From: Chlorops oryzae
Taxonomy: Eukaryota > Arthropoda > Insecta > Diptera > Chloropidae
DNA length: 64,000 nucleotides
Direction of reading: 5' to 3'
NCBI GenBank assembly: GCA_020466095.1
Contig: CM035809.1
Span: forward strand, 24,303,942 to 24,367,941
Part shown: positions 17,985 to 33,500 of the stretch, one piece after another
Position numbering within the stretch: the first letter of the stretch is position 1
How the letters are laid out: every line of letters starts with the position of its first letter
Program-made: the position numbers and the translations under genes
Notes under the pieces: model-generated
Seen by the model: the letters and a program-made list of their open reading frames with translations, nothing else
What the model was told of the DNA's origin: nothing
The model's database searches: none

Positions 17985-18576
17985 TTATAACACGCCAGTT
18001 GCAGCTGTGGGCGGCCCAATTGGTCCCAAGCCACTGCTGACAGCTGCTGTCATAATTGCGCCGACGCTTGCGCTTGCACCGGTGGCTTTAACGTTGCCCA
18101 CCACCACATTGTTCGACTGCGATGCAGCAATGGCCGCCGCATTGGGCGACGACTGTCCGGTTGTTGTCATAATACCGTTTTCTTGTTTCATAACAACAAC
18201 CGATGATGATGATGATGATGATCCGGCGGCCGACGATCCGCCACCAGCACCAGCAGCAGCACCACCGCCAACATTTCCGCTGTTGATGGCTGAAGTTGTG
18301 TTCGTTGCAGCAACGCTGGCAGCAAGACTGCTGGCAACATTGTTCGCTGTTGCGGCAACGCCAGTCGCTGCTGTGGTCGTTATGGGATTTGATGTTTTCA
18401 TGAAGTACTTCTCCAATTTGGCATTGATGTGCTTGCCGTAGGTGTATTTACGTAATGCTGTCATATGCGGCCGTATTTTGTTCATCAGCTTCTTCAATTG
18501 TGTCGGCTCGGAGACATCGATCATTTTCTGTACGACATAGTTGGCATATTGGTCCTTCATCATGACGTGCAATGCG
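17985..18576 (-). CDS. pum: pum terminal exon: PUF repeat 8 and C-terminal tail
   Basis: The exon begins within the codon completing FNDN, then reads [19 protein letters not shown] (repeat 8 contacts N, Y, Q). It closes the domain with [20 protein letters not shown], followed by about 130 residues of Thr/Ala/Ser/Gly-rich tail including a run of seven Ser (within [13 protein letters not shown]). The stop TAA is at 17987-17985. The acceptor tract is a (CT)n microsatellite directly before the AG. Confidence 0.96.
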
Positions 18577-21500
18577 CTGAAGAGAGAGAGAGAGAGAGAA
18601 TCGGGGTTGTTATTGTATTGGGAAGGAAATGCAATTTTATTTAGCATACTTCTGGGGGTTATTTGATATACATATTTGTATATGTACGCATGTATGTATG
18701 TATGTACTTACTTGTCATTGAAGGTGCATACTTCATCAATCAGAGCGGTACGTTCAGCTCGTGTGGCATGCGTTACACACTTCTCGACAACGTTCGAGGC
18801 AAATTTATGCTGCGATAATACCAAAACCTTGCCGCGTACACTGCTAATGAGTATTGACTTGTCTTCGGGCTTGCCGTGTTCTATAAAAATTGTCCAAAAA
18901 GAGGACGATTTAGTAAAGCATTTTATACGAAAAAAATAAGAAAATTTCTAGAGCTCATAAGGAGTCCTTTCTGATATTTGAAATGCTTTAGTTGGTTCTT
19001 TTTTTTGTTAAGGTGACCAGGTGTAAAAAATTTTCTAGTTAAGGAGAAAAGCTTGAAGTTCTGGAGGTTATATAGCGCTCTTTTTGTGATCATTAAAATG
19101 CATTGTTTTTTTTTTAAGGTGACCAGGTGCATAAAATTTTGTAATTAAGGAGAAAAGCTCAAAGTTCTAGAGATTGTATAGGTACTTTGTGGTTTTTGAA
19201 AGGGTTAATTTTTTTTTGTTAGAGTGACCAGGCGTAAAAAAATTCTAATTAAAGAAAAAATTTCAGGAAGTTATCGAGCTTATTGGAGTTCCTTTTATGC
19301 TCTTTAAAATTATGAATTTTTTTTAAGGTGACCAGGCGTTAAAAATTTTATAGTTGAAAAAGCAACAATCAAGAGGTTCTGGAGCTTGTTTAGTGTACTT
19401 TGTGATTCTTGAAAGGTTTAATTTTTTTTTGTTAGAGTGACCAGGTGTAAAAAAATTTCTAATTAAAGAAAAAATTTCAGGAAGTTATCGAGCTTATTGT
19501 AGTTCCTTTTATGCTCTTTAAAATTATGAATTTTTTTTTTAAGGTGACCAGGCGTTAAAAATTTTACAGTCGAAAAAGAAACAATCAAGAAGTTCTGGAG
19601 CTTATATAGTGTCGTTTATGCTCGTTCAAATGAATGATCTGTTTTTTTTTTTTATTTAAGGTGGCCAGGTGTTAAAAATTTCTACTTAAAGAAAAAATAT
19701 CAGAAAGTTCTGGAGCTTATAGAGTGTCCCCTTTGTGCTCTTTAAAATAATTAAGTTTTTCTCAAGGTGACCAGGAGTAAAAAATTTAATAGATCAAGAG
19801 AAAAATTCAAGAAGTGGTAATTTTTATTGACTTCACAATCAGAGTTGCCACATATGAAAGAATCCCTGCATACATTGAGTTTTTAACTTCCTCGAAAATC
19901 TTCCTTATATCCATATCTCTCATACCTATATGTATATGTATATATGCGCGTGACTCACCCAAAACATGTTGAATGACATAGTTGCCATACTGGTCCTGTA
20001 TCAACTGTTCGGTATGTTCGTGTAATTCATCCAAAATCGGTAACGTCTGGTCGGAAGTGCAGTGCTCCAGAATACGTTGAATGACACGGCAGCCATATGG
20101 ATGTGTGCTGAGCGAATAGACCTGTCCTTTAAAAGCATTTATGATGAATTGCAATGCAGTCGGATCGACGCATTCGATGCACTTCTGAACGACATGATTG
20201 CCATTCTGGTCCTTGACGCATTTCAGTACATTTCCGTCCAATTCCCGTACGATTTCCTGTTGCTGTTCGGGCGAAATGCTTTCCAAAGCCTTCTGTATAA
20301 CACGGCAGCCGTACATTTGCAATGCCAATTGCAGGACATGTCCTTTAACCTGCATGCCGAGTGTGTTCTTCTGTTCGGGTGTACCGAATTCAAAGAATTT
20401 CTGTATAACATAATTGCCAAAGACATCGGTCATCAGGCTGAATGCCGAGCCGAGTATTTCGCTAAAGACCATTTGCTTTTCGGCGGCCGTGGCGCGCTCC
20501 AATTTCTGTTGAATGAATCGCGAGCCATGCTGATCCTGTGAGAATTCGACGATATGATTGGTCAGATCGCGCAACTGAAGATTCGGATAACGTTGATTGC
20601 GGAAATCCTCGAGCAGACGTGAACGTCCCGGCGGTGGTGCACCACCGGCGGCAGCGGCGGCCGCAGCTGCGGCAGCAGCAGCTGCAGCTCCAACTGCAGC
20701 TGCTTGACGTGACGATGCAGCAGCGGCAGCCGCGGCAGCAGCAGCTGCAGCTGTTGTACCCGGAATGGCTAAGTGCTTCGAAAACAACGAACTATTCGAG
20801 CCGAACATATTGTTGGCGGCGGCGGCTGCAGCTGCAGCTTGTGCTGCGGCAGCGGCCGGCGGCAAGCCGACGGTCATTTGTTGGCGATATTTCGATTCGG
20901 CGCCGGGCGCACGATTTGACATCAGGCACGATTGCGGTGGCGGTGTCAACGGTGCACCGAGCGGGCTTGCCGATGCAGCTGTAACTGCTCCAAGACCACC
21001 ATAAGCGGCTGCTGTATTATTGATAGCATTCGCCCATTTGCCACGTGCCGCTGCGGCAGCGGCTGCTGCAGCTGCTGCCTGGACTACCGATGTCGAGACA
21101 GCAGTTGCAGCATTGCTGCTTGTATAGTCCATGGCGGACGGGCTGAATGCAGATGTATTACGATCGAACGAATCGCGACGTCCAGTCAACGAGGATGTAG
21201 TCAACGCTAAGCCTATATACCGCAGAGACGGGAGAGAAAGAGAGAAAGAGAGAGAGATGGGAAAAATAAAATAGTTATTTTCGTGGAACAATTAATAATG
21301 CACAATTTTAATCTACAAATTACGTGCAAGGATTTAAATTTTGCGCTAAAAATTAGTAATGATAATATTACACTGAAAAAATTTTGTCATATGATCATAA
21401 AAAATTATAAAAATTAAAATTTTTAGTCTTTCAAAAGCTTTTTACATATGAAACAATAAAACCATTAAAACAATTGGAAGAAAATTTTTACACTGAGAAA

Positions 21501-24500
21501 AATATTTAAAAATTTTTTTTATTATTGCCATATATTTGTGTTATAGAACCCCTAAAATATCTCTTACTCATGTACCCACATAAAATATATCTAATAAATG
21601 TTTTTTAAGCACATAAAATTTCTCTCAGTGCATTAGATAAGCAGTTTTATCTCTGAAGCGCAACGCGCTAGGTATTTTAGTACGCTTTATACAAATATAC
21701 ATATTTATACATATATTTGACGCAGCGTTTGACCGTTTGTTTGCATGAAAAATGACATTTTTATTGTTTGTTCAGTCAGCGCTTCCCGGTGTGTCGGTGT
21801 GTTGGCCGATGATGCGCTGCACTTGCTTGCAGTCACGTTTTGCACATTAAGCGCTGTGCAAATACCGGGAGCGCTGGGCCAAACGATGCCATGACGAAGG
21901 CAGTAAGCTGGATAAGATCGTGATGCTACTGCTGCCACTGCTACCGCGCTTCTGTTTACCATTCGAAAATAAATAAAAGAAAATTTTACAGAAATAAAAA
22001 TAAAAGAAAATATGCAGAGGCAGCGGGTACAGAGAGGGACGGAAAAGAAAACCAAAACGGAAATCTGTGAAAATTCCGGCTAATGAAAATGCGATTTTTC
22101 ATTTATTTCGCACGTAATCTCATCCTTTTCGGATTCATTCGTTCGCTCGTTCGTTCGTTTCCGTTCTCTTTGGGAATGGCTAAATCGTTATTTACTTTTC
22201 CTACTATCACGGCGTGCCATGGTCATTCGTCTCCACCCACTGCCACTTAATACCTGATCCATTTCAATTATGTGTAAACATGAAGTGAAATTTCTTTTAA
22301 AATGGATTTATAAACGTTGGATTTGGGTACGTATGGATGATGATGGGGTGCGATGGGGGTATTCAACCCCACGGTTATGGGGTTAAAAGGTATTTTTCTG
22401 AATCAAATTTCTTTAAATTTAACTCGAGAGATTCTTTTACCCCTTTTGCATTGAAATGGAATGGTTTATTTCTTTTTAAAAAAGATAGCAGCGGCAAATA
22501 TTTTATGCACCTAAAAGTATGCATATAAAAATCAAGGCATTTCGAATTTTCTTGTTCCCACCCTGCAGTAGTGAGACGGTCAATTTCCTAAGAAGGACTG
22601 GCCTTTGACCGGTCCAAATCCTACTGGTTATTTTATCGCTCCATGGAATTCGGCTAGCCCGCTGTCGGTAATAAAGGGGTTGGTTTAAGGGTAGTCTGTA
22701 AATGACACTAGAATATATTTAAGAAATTGGTTTTTTATTTTCATTCATTTGACTATCCTAAAACTAGACAAAATTACGACAATCGACCCAAAAAAACTGC
22801 CGTTTTGCGGACTAGTCCCTCCCCAATCACAGGCCCATGTTAAAAAGGTCAGTTGAATAAATTACAAGTGGAATTAGGAAGGGACTAGTAGTGGTAACAT
22901 GAAGGACTGACCGAAGGCTACACTTGGGTCAGTCCATATTACCACAGGGCAGTCAACCCTTTCCGGAGTGCTCCGCATAGGAGTGGAAAAGGACTCCCAA
23001 CGGAGCTCTTCGAAGTAGTGCTTTTGCCAAGGCCTCGAAGGTATTCTAGGAATCATGAAAGACTAATTTTGAGATCCCAAAAAGTACATTTTTTCATTAT
23101 AAAGCTCTGTGTTCTTTTCTCCCAAAAAAAATGCTCATTTAGAGCTCCTATCGGGGCGATTTAAGAGCATTTTCGGAAAAAGAAGTCCTTAGGTGCTCCG
23201 TTCAGACTCATTTGGGTGACTGGGTTTATGAAAATATTTGAACTTATATGCATTTTCCCCTCTTACGGATCTTACAAAACCTTTACAGATCAGCTCCTTT
23301 AAGGCTTTTAGCTATACCCATATAGATTGTTTCGTAAATATATTGCATATATTTAGGTGCTGAATTTATATATTTTCATTTGCTCCTAGTTATAGAAGGG
23401 CAATTCCACGCAAAACGGCCTTAAAAGTCAAACCCGTCACAGGCATTTCATTGCTTAAATGTCGTTTAAAGTTTTCATTACTATGAATCCTTGAGAATCA
23501 CATCCTGATTGTTTTAAATATTATGAGCTAAAACCAAAAAAAAACAGTGATTGTGGCGGGTGTGACTAAATGGAATTGGCCAGCAAGAAAAATCTTTAAA
23601 CAAAAATATTTTTGCACTTGATATGACTGACAAGCTCTATCGACAGATCTATTTATGAGCCATCCAATCTCCCCTTAAATACTTCAAAAGGACCTACAAT
23701 TCTTCTTCATCTTCTTAAAAACCATTTATCTTTACATATGAACGCTTGATTTCCCAATTTAGAATTCAGATTTTCGAAATTAAATCGAATAATCAAAGCT
23801 TAATTTATCATCATATCCATTAAGTGTCATGAGGTTAAGCAAAAGCCTAATCTAAAGTTCAAAAGAAGACTTCAGAGGAATAGGGGGGAAAAAAAAACTT
23901 ATTTACATATTCTTTGCTTATTCTTCCGGTTAGATTATTGAGCCTAAGGAACATTCTGATAAAAGGAAAATTACTTTCTCTCTGTGAGCGCACAATTGCA
24001 TTTCAATGAAATTTATATAAATATATGAATTTATTTATCGACACGTAGCATACAAATCATTTCTAAGAATACCATTTGAGAGGCTAATATATTTATTTAA
24101 CCCATTATATACCAAGAATACTATTAATTGATTATGTTTCTTAAATAAAAGACGGCCTTTTGGACAAATTAAATCATAATATTTTAATATTTAAATATTT
24201 TAAATAAAAATTTTAATATTTAAAATTTTTCAATGAATTTCTGGGAGCAGAAGGGTTAAGGAAGCTTACTTAAATTTCAGTTATTCCAAAAATTTACGGT
24301 TACGATAAAATCTCAGCTATCAATAAAGGCTATGGTTTAAGTCACATATACATATACACATAGATGATTATGTGAGATGGTTCAAAAGGACTTCATTGAA
24401 GTGTAAAAATTGATTACAGGTGAGAACAATAAATGCCAAAGATAAAGACGAAATAAGTAAAAAAAAATTGGTTTATTCGAATTTCATGAAAATTGAGATA

Positions 24501-27500
24501 ATTCTCATAAATTTAAGTGAGGCCAGATGGTGATTAGACTTAACTTAACTAGCATTCATAACCCTTTTGAGTGCAATTGCCAAGCTTTGTAGAGATGAAT
24601 GGCGCCCAATGAAGGGCCGAGTTAAGCCAAAGAGTCTTTAATGTAAAAAAGAGCTATTTTAAAATGAATTTCGATCAATTGAGATATGAAACGAATAAAG
24701 AGTAAAGTAAAGGATAATTAAATTATCATAATTTAAAAAAAATTTAAGGATTATTGGAAAATTTTTCAAAAGAATCGAGACGAAGAAATCAACAAATTTA
24801 TAAGGAGAAGCCAACCATAAATGAAGGAATAAAATAAAACTTTGTATTTTATTATAACAATAAAAAGAATAAGAAGTAAACTTCATTGCTAAGGACGACA
24901 CACACTACCTTGCTAAGGACCCCAAGAACAGTTTATATTTTCATATTTCAAACACAGTCAAGCTTCTTAACCGGATGACCGAAGCGTTCAAAGTGAGCTT
25001 GATATACATAATTCTTCGGCATTAACTCGATGTCTCCCTTTAAATTCAAATAAATTCAAATAAATTCTTTGAAGAAGTAACATTTCATTCGCCTTATGGA
25101 AGTTTGACTGTACTCATATAAGCTGAACGTGCCCACAGCACCTTAAAAGCCACACACAATAGAACACAATGCACAATTGCATTGGTAAAAAGCACACGTT
25201 GGAATTGCATTGAGCCCTTTAAAGTAAGCTTTTGTGGAACAGTGTGCACCACACTCAGTTACTCAGACCACATAAATTTTAAATCTTCACTGTAAACATA
25301 GATAGCACACACACAGAGACTCACGCGCGCACACAAGCCCCAACACACCCACCGCATACACGTATTTTCACATTCCCACATTGCCGCAATAAATATGCAA
25401 CGTGACAAAGGCATAAAACGCAGCGCGACACTGGAAATGAACACGCTCCAGGAACACGTGCCGCTCACGTATTTCAAATTTAGGTGTGTAGAGGTAAAGG
25501 TACTCAGTACGATTTAATCTCACTCAGTGGGGAGCCCTAATATTACGACTGCGAAGAGGAGCCTGATTATTCTATGGAACATAGTTTAGAATTATATATA
25601 TTCGAATTGTTTTAAAGTTCTTCACTATCATTGCGTTTGTCATGAAAATTACCTAAAAGTATGCTATATTTTTTTTTGAAAATCCACTTATGTTTTCTTT
25701 TTTCTTCTCAAAAAGAAGTCTATTCATTACATAAGTTAACATTACAAACGTGTAATCTCCACAAATTTACTACAAATATCCACACAAAATTGAAACAAAA
25801 GCCTAGCAACTGCTTTTGCGCCTAAAATCAATTAAGTTATATTTATTTACTTTACTGCCTGCCGAAGATAGAGAGTGCTAGGGAAAAAACAGAGCAAAAG
25901 AGGGGAAAAAAAGAATAAAGATAATTGCCTTTTTGCAAGGTTCTTTCACGCAGGAGTGTCACAGAAATTGGCGTGTTCTTACGTGTTCGTCGGCTCACGT
26001 TTAGTGTGGCTTAGAAACCCATATAAATTTATACCTTATATGTGGGTGGAGTGGAGTGGGGAGCGAGGAGCAGTAATTCTCTGGTTACCTGTAACTATAC
26101 AATTGTAATAAAAAAGAATTTTATTGCTGACGCAATCGTTCTGCCATTCTCTGGCTTTAGGTAATGACTCCAAGGACTCATATAAACGGCCAGGCAGCCA
26201 ATGTACAAACCCGAAGTGAACATATTGTAATTGAGTTGGAAGAGACGGGGGAGCATGTGTGGTGTGTGTGTGTGTGCAAGCGACGCATCCTTGATTGAGT
26301 AAATTTGTATGGTGTGTGTGTATGTAGGTACATTTTTGCGCGTTTGTGTGTGTGTGGGCGGAGGAGTGTCAAAAGGTAAGGCAAGTTCTAATGTAATGAT
26401 TTTATGAATTATATATACGCGTGCATTACGTGCTTACGTAGATATACGATATGGTCACAATGAATGTGTAGTTGAGCAGTAAGTAATGCGCCACTGAGAG
26501 AGTCTTAACGATGGCCTTCTTAAGTGCATCATTAGACGCAGAGACGCAGTGGTAGGTAAGCAGGCAGTGGTATGCTATGCAGGAAATTTCTTCGGGGGTG
26601 ATACCGCAATACCTAAATAGTAGTTAAATACTACAAAAATGTATACCGTGACTAACTAATTGCGTTCTTTTTTGCATACATCGATTTTTCAGGGGGTCTG
26701 AACCCCCAAAAGCACCTCCTGAGCACGACTTGGGCGGTTGGAGGCATTTTTGAATTGAGTTTTGAAAGTTGGAATATAGCTTCAACGTCTCGATTGCTGT
26801 CCAAAGATGGTCAAATGTAAATAAGTTCCTAAAAGTATACTATAACTTATGTGTGAGTATAGAAAATGATACTCCGAAGAAAATTCTTTTCTGTCTTATT
26901 ATTTTTTTAGCATCAATAAGTCGTTTTGAATCTAAAATTCTGTTCATTGTATTATCTTTGGATAAACTTTGAGAAATTTTTATTTAAAAAAAAAATCCCC
27001 CTCTTGCACACCTACACTGAGCGAACGAAACCATGATTTTTTTTTTAAGTGCGGATTGTTATTCACAGTCCATTTGATTTTCGAGCAGAACAAAAACTTC
27101 AATAGAAAAATGTTTGAGTCAAAAATTTTTTTTGTTGATTTTTTTCGCTGTGTATAATTCTCATTTGTTTTATAAAATGGGAAATATAAGATATTTATTC
27201 ATATTAGAACTTTTTAAGCATTTTTGAAAGCAGTCACGACAACGGAGTGACAAAATCGGGGGATGAAGTCCATCTTATGGCTATTTTTGGGGCTCTGTGG
27301 CCATTTGCTTTGAACGTTAATTAATTTTTTTTTTTTTAATTTCTTCTTGTATAGGTATTTTTTTTTGATTTTTTTTTAATTATAAAACTTATCTTGTCGT
27401 TTCAATTACGTCCATGGTGGGTTCAAAAATTTAAATTTAAATCCATTCTTGAAAGTTATCATATCAATTTAACCTGAAATATGGTTGATTCAAAAGGAAA

Positions 27501-30500
27501 ATCTCTATTTTTTCCAACAAGAAACCAGTTTTCTGGTTGGTTTTTTTCTCTGTGTACCACTATACACAATATCAAAAAACTTGAATAATTTCCCTACTGG
27601 CAAAACTTCTTTATGAATTCAGTTTTAAAACAAAACATTAAATAATTAATTAAGAACAATGTTCTCTTAATTCCATTTAACCCTTTAACGCAAGTTGAAA
27701 ATGTGTGGTGGTCAGTTTGAAAAAGTAAGCCACAAAATTTTAAATACCACACTAAACCCAAAAGGTAGTTCTCCTCCTCCTCGTCGTCGTCGTTGTCACA
27801 CATCAACCATAGATTTTATATGCAACAAAATGACTATCATTAACAGCCGGAAAAGGTCTGTCAGAACTACTTCGGTTACACCTATGTACATATTTAATAA
27901 CATACAATTTTACATACAGATGTGTGCATTGCGGATGTGTTGTATTGTCCTTTGTGGTTGGGCAGCTCCATTTTTTTTTTTTTTTTTTGCTGCTGTTTGC
28001 ATTGTCAAGGTTAACACGTTTAATACTTTTAAGTGACTGTCAGCTTGATTGTTAGACAAATACGAGAACACAGATAGACAATAGAAGGGACAACACTTCC
28101 CTTACACTCTACTCCACTTATCTCCGCTTCACTCCGCTCCTCTTTGTCGCATCATCATTTTCAGTCTATGCTAAATGTAGTCATACACGTTCATACACAA
28201 AAGGACATAACACATACATACAATATACATGCAAACGAATATTAAATAAGGACTTTCTGCCTGGGTTGGAGTATAAGCTCATAGATTTTGGCTCATTTGC
28301 CAAAGTGCAACAAAATGGTTAGCAGCTGGAAGCAATAAACATGTGCTGCAGCCAATGTAAGGGTGCCATCATCCCACGCGGAACAATCATCATCACTATG
28401 GAGGATATAGAAAATATTTCAATTCAGCACCTTAAAGTATGCAACTGAATGTTTAAAACTTATTCACGTAACTAGAAGGGATCGAAATTGAGGCTTTAAC
28501 CCATTACTGCATGATAAATTAAATATGTTGGATCGAATTTCTTTCGCAGTAAATGTTTTTATTAACCCGTTACTGTAATTTTATAAGTGGGAAAATAATT
28601 TTTTTCGCAGTAAGTTGGTTCATTAAGGCATTTTTTTTTTGGCAGAAAACATAACGGGTTAAGAATATCCGCACAATCCCAAAAATCCCAAAATCGGTTG
28701 TAATAGGGACACCTACAAGAAATTTCTCATTATCGAAAAACTGCAAAAAATTTCTTTGCATAGTTTAAGGCGATGAAATTCAATATTTTTTGGTGCCCTT
28801 ATTAAATAAAGCCTTCACCAAACGAGCTTAAAGGTAGGCAGGCAATTCGAAGGACTTTAAAAATCATTTATATTAATAGGGATATAGATATATTCAATAT
28901 CTAAGATATTTGCACAATTTATATATGCATACTTTTAGGGGCTGAATTTTTTATAATTTTCCAATTGTCTTAATTATTATAAAAAGGCTCTTTTAATAAA
29001 CAAAATGGACCAAATTATCGGTTTATATCGGTTCTTTTGATATTTAAAGTAGTGAATTTCAATGACAATGACAATGGCATGACAATGTCATCGATGATTT
29101 TACCAAAACCTTTAGCAATATGCCATCATTTCAATTCATCATTGAAAAGAGAAAGCCGCAATGTTGTCAACGTCATTGTGTCGGAGTAAGATGAACTGAT
29201 GTCCTACAGGGACACAAATAATAGAGCTACTCAAATATACGTTGGCACGTGGTGCTACCATACTTTTTTGTTTTGTCTTGTTTTTTTCCCTTCCTTTAAT
29301 GGTGATTATATTGTTTCCGATGTAACCAAAACCAGCATTTAAGGGATCAGTCGACAGACAAAAAGGACGGACGGACGGACGGACAGACAGGGCGACATGG
29401 TTTTAGGATAAGCCATACAATTTTGCTTTATACACAAACATACATTGGAAATTCTCGTGCGTGTGTTTATGCACGTGTGTGTGTTGGATTGGCGTGGGTT
29501 TGTATGTGTGTGTGTGTGTGCGTGGGTGCATTTGTGTTGTGTATTGTAACAAGCTGCAATTACAATCGTTAATACGCGCTGTCAGACATGGCTTTTTGCA
29601 AAAAGGATAAGAACAATGCATCATGCACAGGAAAGTGTCGCGTCTGAGGTTCAAATGCACAAGCCCTGCACCCCACGCAACGCAAACACAAACACAAACA
29701 GTTCACATACATATATATGTACATGTACATATGTACGTAGTTGAACGAAATAGGAACAATGTTGTACTACTTTACTCATTTGACAATCCTTTGAGGTTTA
29801 CGCTTCGTGTAACTCATTATTATTGCTGCCTTTTGCTGTGAGTATTGTACAGCTAAAGCATACATACATACACACATCCAACAATTACAATACCAAAACA
29901 ATAACAACAAGAACAAAAACAAGTACAAGAATAAGCGAAAATGATGAAAAACAACAACAATCGACAATAAGTGGGAATATTATTATGTTGAGCACATTTG
30001 CAATAGGGAGCTTAATAGTCAAGTCGATAAAGAGATAGACACCACAGGCAGACAGTGCGACATAGGCGAGTGACACCGAGAGGAGTAGAAGGAACACCAT
30101 CGTTTCAGGTCGGAGTCATTTCAATCTTTTAAAGTCTTTCGAATTTGGAGTGGAAGAAAATCCATTGAAGTGCGGGTAACCAAAGATTGTAAGATGAAAA
30201 GGTAATTTATGGTATTAATGTTATTTTAGTTTTGAAGGGCAAATCTCAAAAAGGACCAAAATATTTCAATAAAAAATTTAAAAGAAAATTTTTCGGAGAA
30301 TTAATTTAAAATTTTGAAATGTTGGAGTGGACCTAATTTATATAAAATTTCTGTTAAGCATTATAAGGCAGGTTATTTGACTGAGAAATTTAAAGTTCAG
30401 TGCCTAAAAGTATGCATTTAAATATTCCGAATATTTCCGATAGAGACAAATCTATTCATTTTTGTAGGTTTGCCCATTGAATCACATCTTGAGGAAGGGT

Positions 30501-33500
30501 TTTGGAAGATATGCAGAGATCTTTAAAGCCTTAATAAATATCAGTTTCTGAAGGCTTAAATTGATATTTAGGAAATTCGCGAGGTCTTCTAAAATCCCTT
30601 TGATTTTTATCCGCTGCTCTAAAAATACTAATGTTAGCTGGAGATATATTCAAAAGAGATTTTTGAAGACCTTGTGAATTGCCTGATTAATTGGTTTTTA
30701 AATATTCTAAGCCATTGTTGAAGATGGTGAGAATGTTTTTTGGTGATTGATGATTGGATGTGTGATGATGTGATGTGAAGATGATGGTGATGATGAGTGA
30801 GCGATGGTGTTGTTGTTGATGGTTGTGATGTGATGATGTGTTGATGATGGTGATGATTGATGTGTGATGTGATGATGGGTGATGATGATGGTGATGATGT
30901 GTTGATGTTGATGATGTTGATGTTGATGGTGATGTTGATGGTGATGTGTGATGTTGATGGTGATGTTGATGGATGTGATGTTGATGGTGATGTTGATGTG
31001 ATGTGATGGTGATGTTGATGGTGATGATGATGGTGATGTGTGTGATGATGAGTGTGGTGAGTGACGTGATGATGGTGACGATGAGTGATGATGATGATGG
31101 TGATGACGACGGTGATGATGACGATGACGGTCCAAAAACCTTCAGAAATTCTTCGAGTCTTATGTGTCCCATTTTACAAACCAAATGAGAATTGTAGGCG
31201 TCATGCTAACATTTTATTCTATGTACTGATGCCAAAACGAGGGATTTTTTCCATTTTGAGGGATTTATTCGATTTTACCTTCAACCAAAAATCACTCCAA
31301 AAGTTTACAAGGGATTTTTACTGATCACTTTCCTCAAGAAAACAGAAATGAATGGAATTTTTTTCAAAATCCAAGGGAAAAGAGTCACCAAAATACTGCC
31401 TAGCATCAGTGCTGGTTACAAAGTATGGAGAATTGAGTGAGAAAGGTTTTAAAATTCGGTTTCTGAGGAGGGATACTTAAGCACAGTATTATATTAAATT
31501 ATTATTTGTAGGACTACCATTATTTTTTTAATTTAAGACTTTTAAATGGTGGATATTTAAATGTTAAACAGCTCAAAGATGACTGAAATTACTAGCTAAA
31601 GCCTAATCATGATTTTGGCAATATTTTACTTACCAGGTTAGGTTAGGTTAGGTTACTTGGGCTGTCTTATACAGACACACTTAGACCTAAGATCCGTTGT
31701 GATACCCTATAGAGGTGAACACCTATCTCTAGAACCATTTTGAGCCATCAATGAAGCCGGAAATTCGGGTAAGATTTATCGAGTCAAAATCTCTTGGGGC
31801 CAGAGGTTGCCATCAGATTTCACAGCTTTTGGCTTTAGTCCTCAGAAACTTTACATTTGATTGATTTTAAGGATGTTGAAGGAAACATGGTGAAGGAAAA
31901 AATTGTTGAAGAAAAGATTTAGGGATTCCGTAGGCACTTTCTAAAGGCGCTGATGAGTGACGAGTCCTATGACGTGATGAAATATCGCTGGATAGGCCAA
32001 TCTATTTAAGCTCGAAAAATTTTCGAAAATTCTAACCAGAACCGCGAATATTAATTGGAAAAATAAAAATTAATTCAATATATAAAAGAAATAAAAATCA
32101 GAAAATATCTCTGGAATTCAAAGTTAAGTGCTGTGATTGATAGAATTCTTTCTGAGTGGATTCAAATTAGTCAATTTAAGAAATATCAGGGTTCTCCTTT
32201 TAATTTCAGTTGATTCTTTTATGGCCAAACCTTAAGAGAAATCTTTAGACTTCAGGTCTATTCGGAAAACACCTTCTCTTCCCACTTAAAACATAGAATA
32301 CTTTGAAAGCATAGATTCCATATTAAATATGAAATTAATTGTTTTCGGTGAAGGATCAAAAGGAGAAGGATTTTTAAACGAAATACGTCCTTTTATTATA
32401 ATTGAATTCTTTTTCATAAGTTTCCGGTGTTCATGCTTTTTTATGACCTTTATGAATCGTTCATAAATTCACACTTCCAGATCATAACTGCCATGTTAAA
32501 GGATTAACAATTTATTTTCACAATATTTTAAGAATAACATGCAAAAGTCCCATAATTGCATTTAATTATAGAAATTTACGCAATTTTTAATGCCATTGGG
32601 GAGAGCTGTCTTCGGTTTATCATCGCCATTTTTCATGTTTTCCGTTAAGGCTTATGTTTCGACAAGTGAAACTGCTCCGCTCTGTCCTGCTCGGTTGATT
32701 GCTCGGTTGTGTTCATGGCAGCACGGCATGTTAAGTGCAGGAAATGCAGAAGTCATTGCAGTAAATGAAGTGCATTTTATTTCATTATTTTTCATGATGG
32801 AACTTAATGAATTACATGAATGAGTGGGCGATAGACAAAATTAATCAATATAAGTGTAAAGAAAAATAAAGTAAAAAAAAAAAAAAAATAAAAAAAAAAA
32901 GAAGCAGAACGGAAAGCGAAATTACGTAGTTTCTGTAAACCATCGTCTGCACGAGCCACGGCGAGCCGAGGCTTGATCGGTGAACATGAATTTCAAGTAC
33001 CCGTCGAATGCATTCAATTGGAAAATGAACCAAAAACAAAATACATAAAGGAAAAAAAGATTTTTCTTTCAAAAATTGTATTAAATGAATCACACTGAGG
33101 CGATTGTTGAGAGTTGCCATTGCAATGCAATTATTTATTTATATTTATACATTTTTTTATTTATTTTTTTTTTTCGTTCGAGTTCGAGTATTGTTTTCAA
33201 TTCGATTCAGATTACTTTTGTCTGCGCGCGAAACAAAAGAAAGAACGAAAAAAAAAAAAAATTAAATAAATGGGGGGAAAAAAGTATTGCATGCTTAATT
33301 TGTTACTAAATATTTCATTGCACTTTCGTGTCGAAATTGTTTGTGCGATTGCGTGCAGACATGCAATTTTCGAATTGATTTTTTCCCTTGTTTTCCATCT
33401 TGCAGCAAGGTGGAAGTAGGAAATTGTAACGGCAAATTGTTTAAATTTTGATATGCTATATGATAGTTTTGAGAGTTCAGGGTATAAAGTATAAGTGAAA

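Noticed and set aside
20062..21210. Several long open frames on the plus strand opposite the large pum exon
   Set aside because: They mirror the alanine-coding and PUF-repeat codons of pum on the other strand and have no independent splice or family support.
21705..22055. 116-codon minus-strand open frame just upstream of the large pum exon, a possible alternative first exon
   Set aside because: No donor in a usable phase could be identified and the peptide resembles nothing; kept only as a GC-richer patch.
30687..31184. His/Ser/Thr-rich minus-strand open frames of 140-165 codons
   Set aside because: Produced by the TGATG microsatellite.
31635..31656. Telomeric repeat (GGTTA)n
   Set aside because: Only four units followed by a SINE-like body, internal to an intron; higher flies lack TTAGG telomeres.
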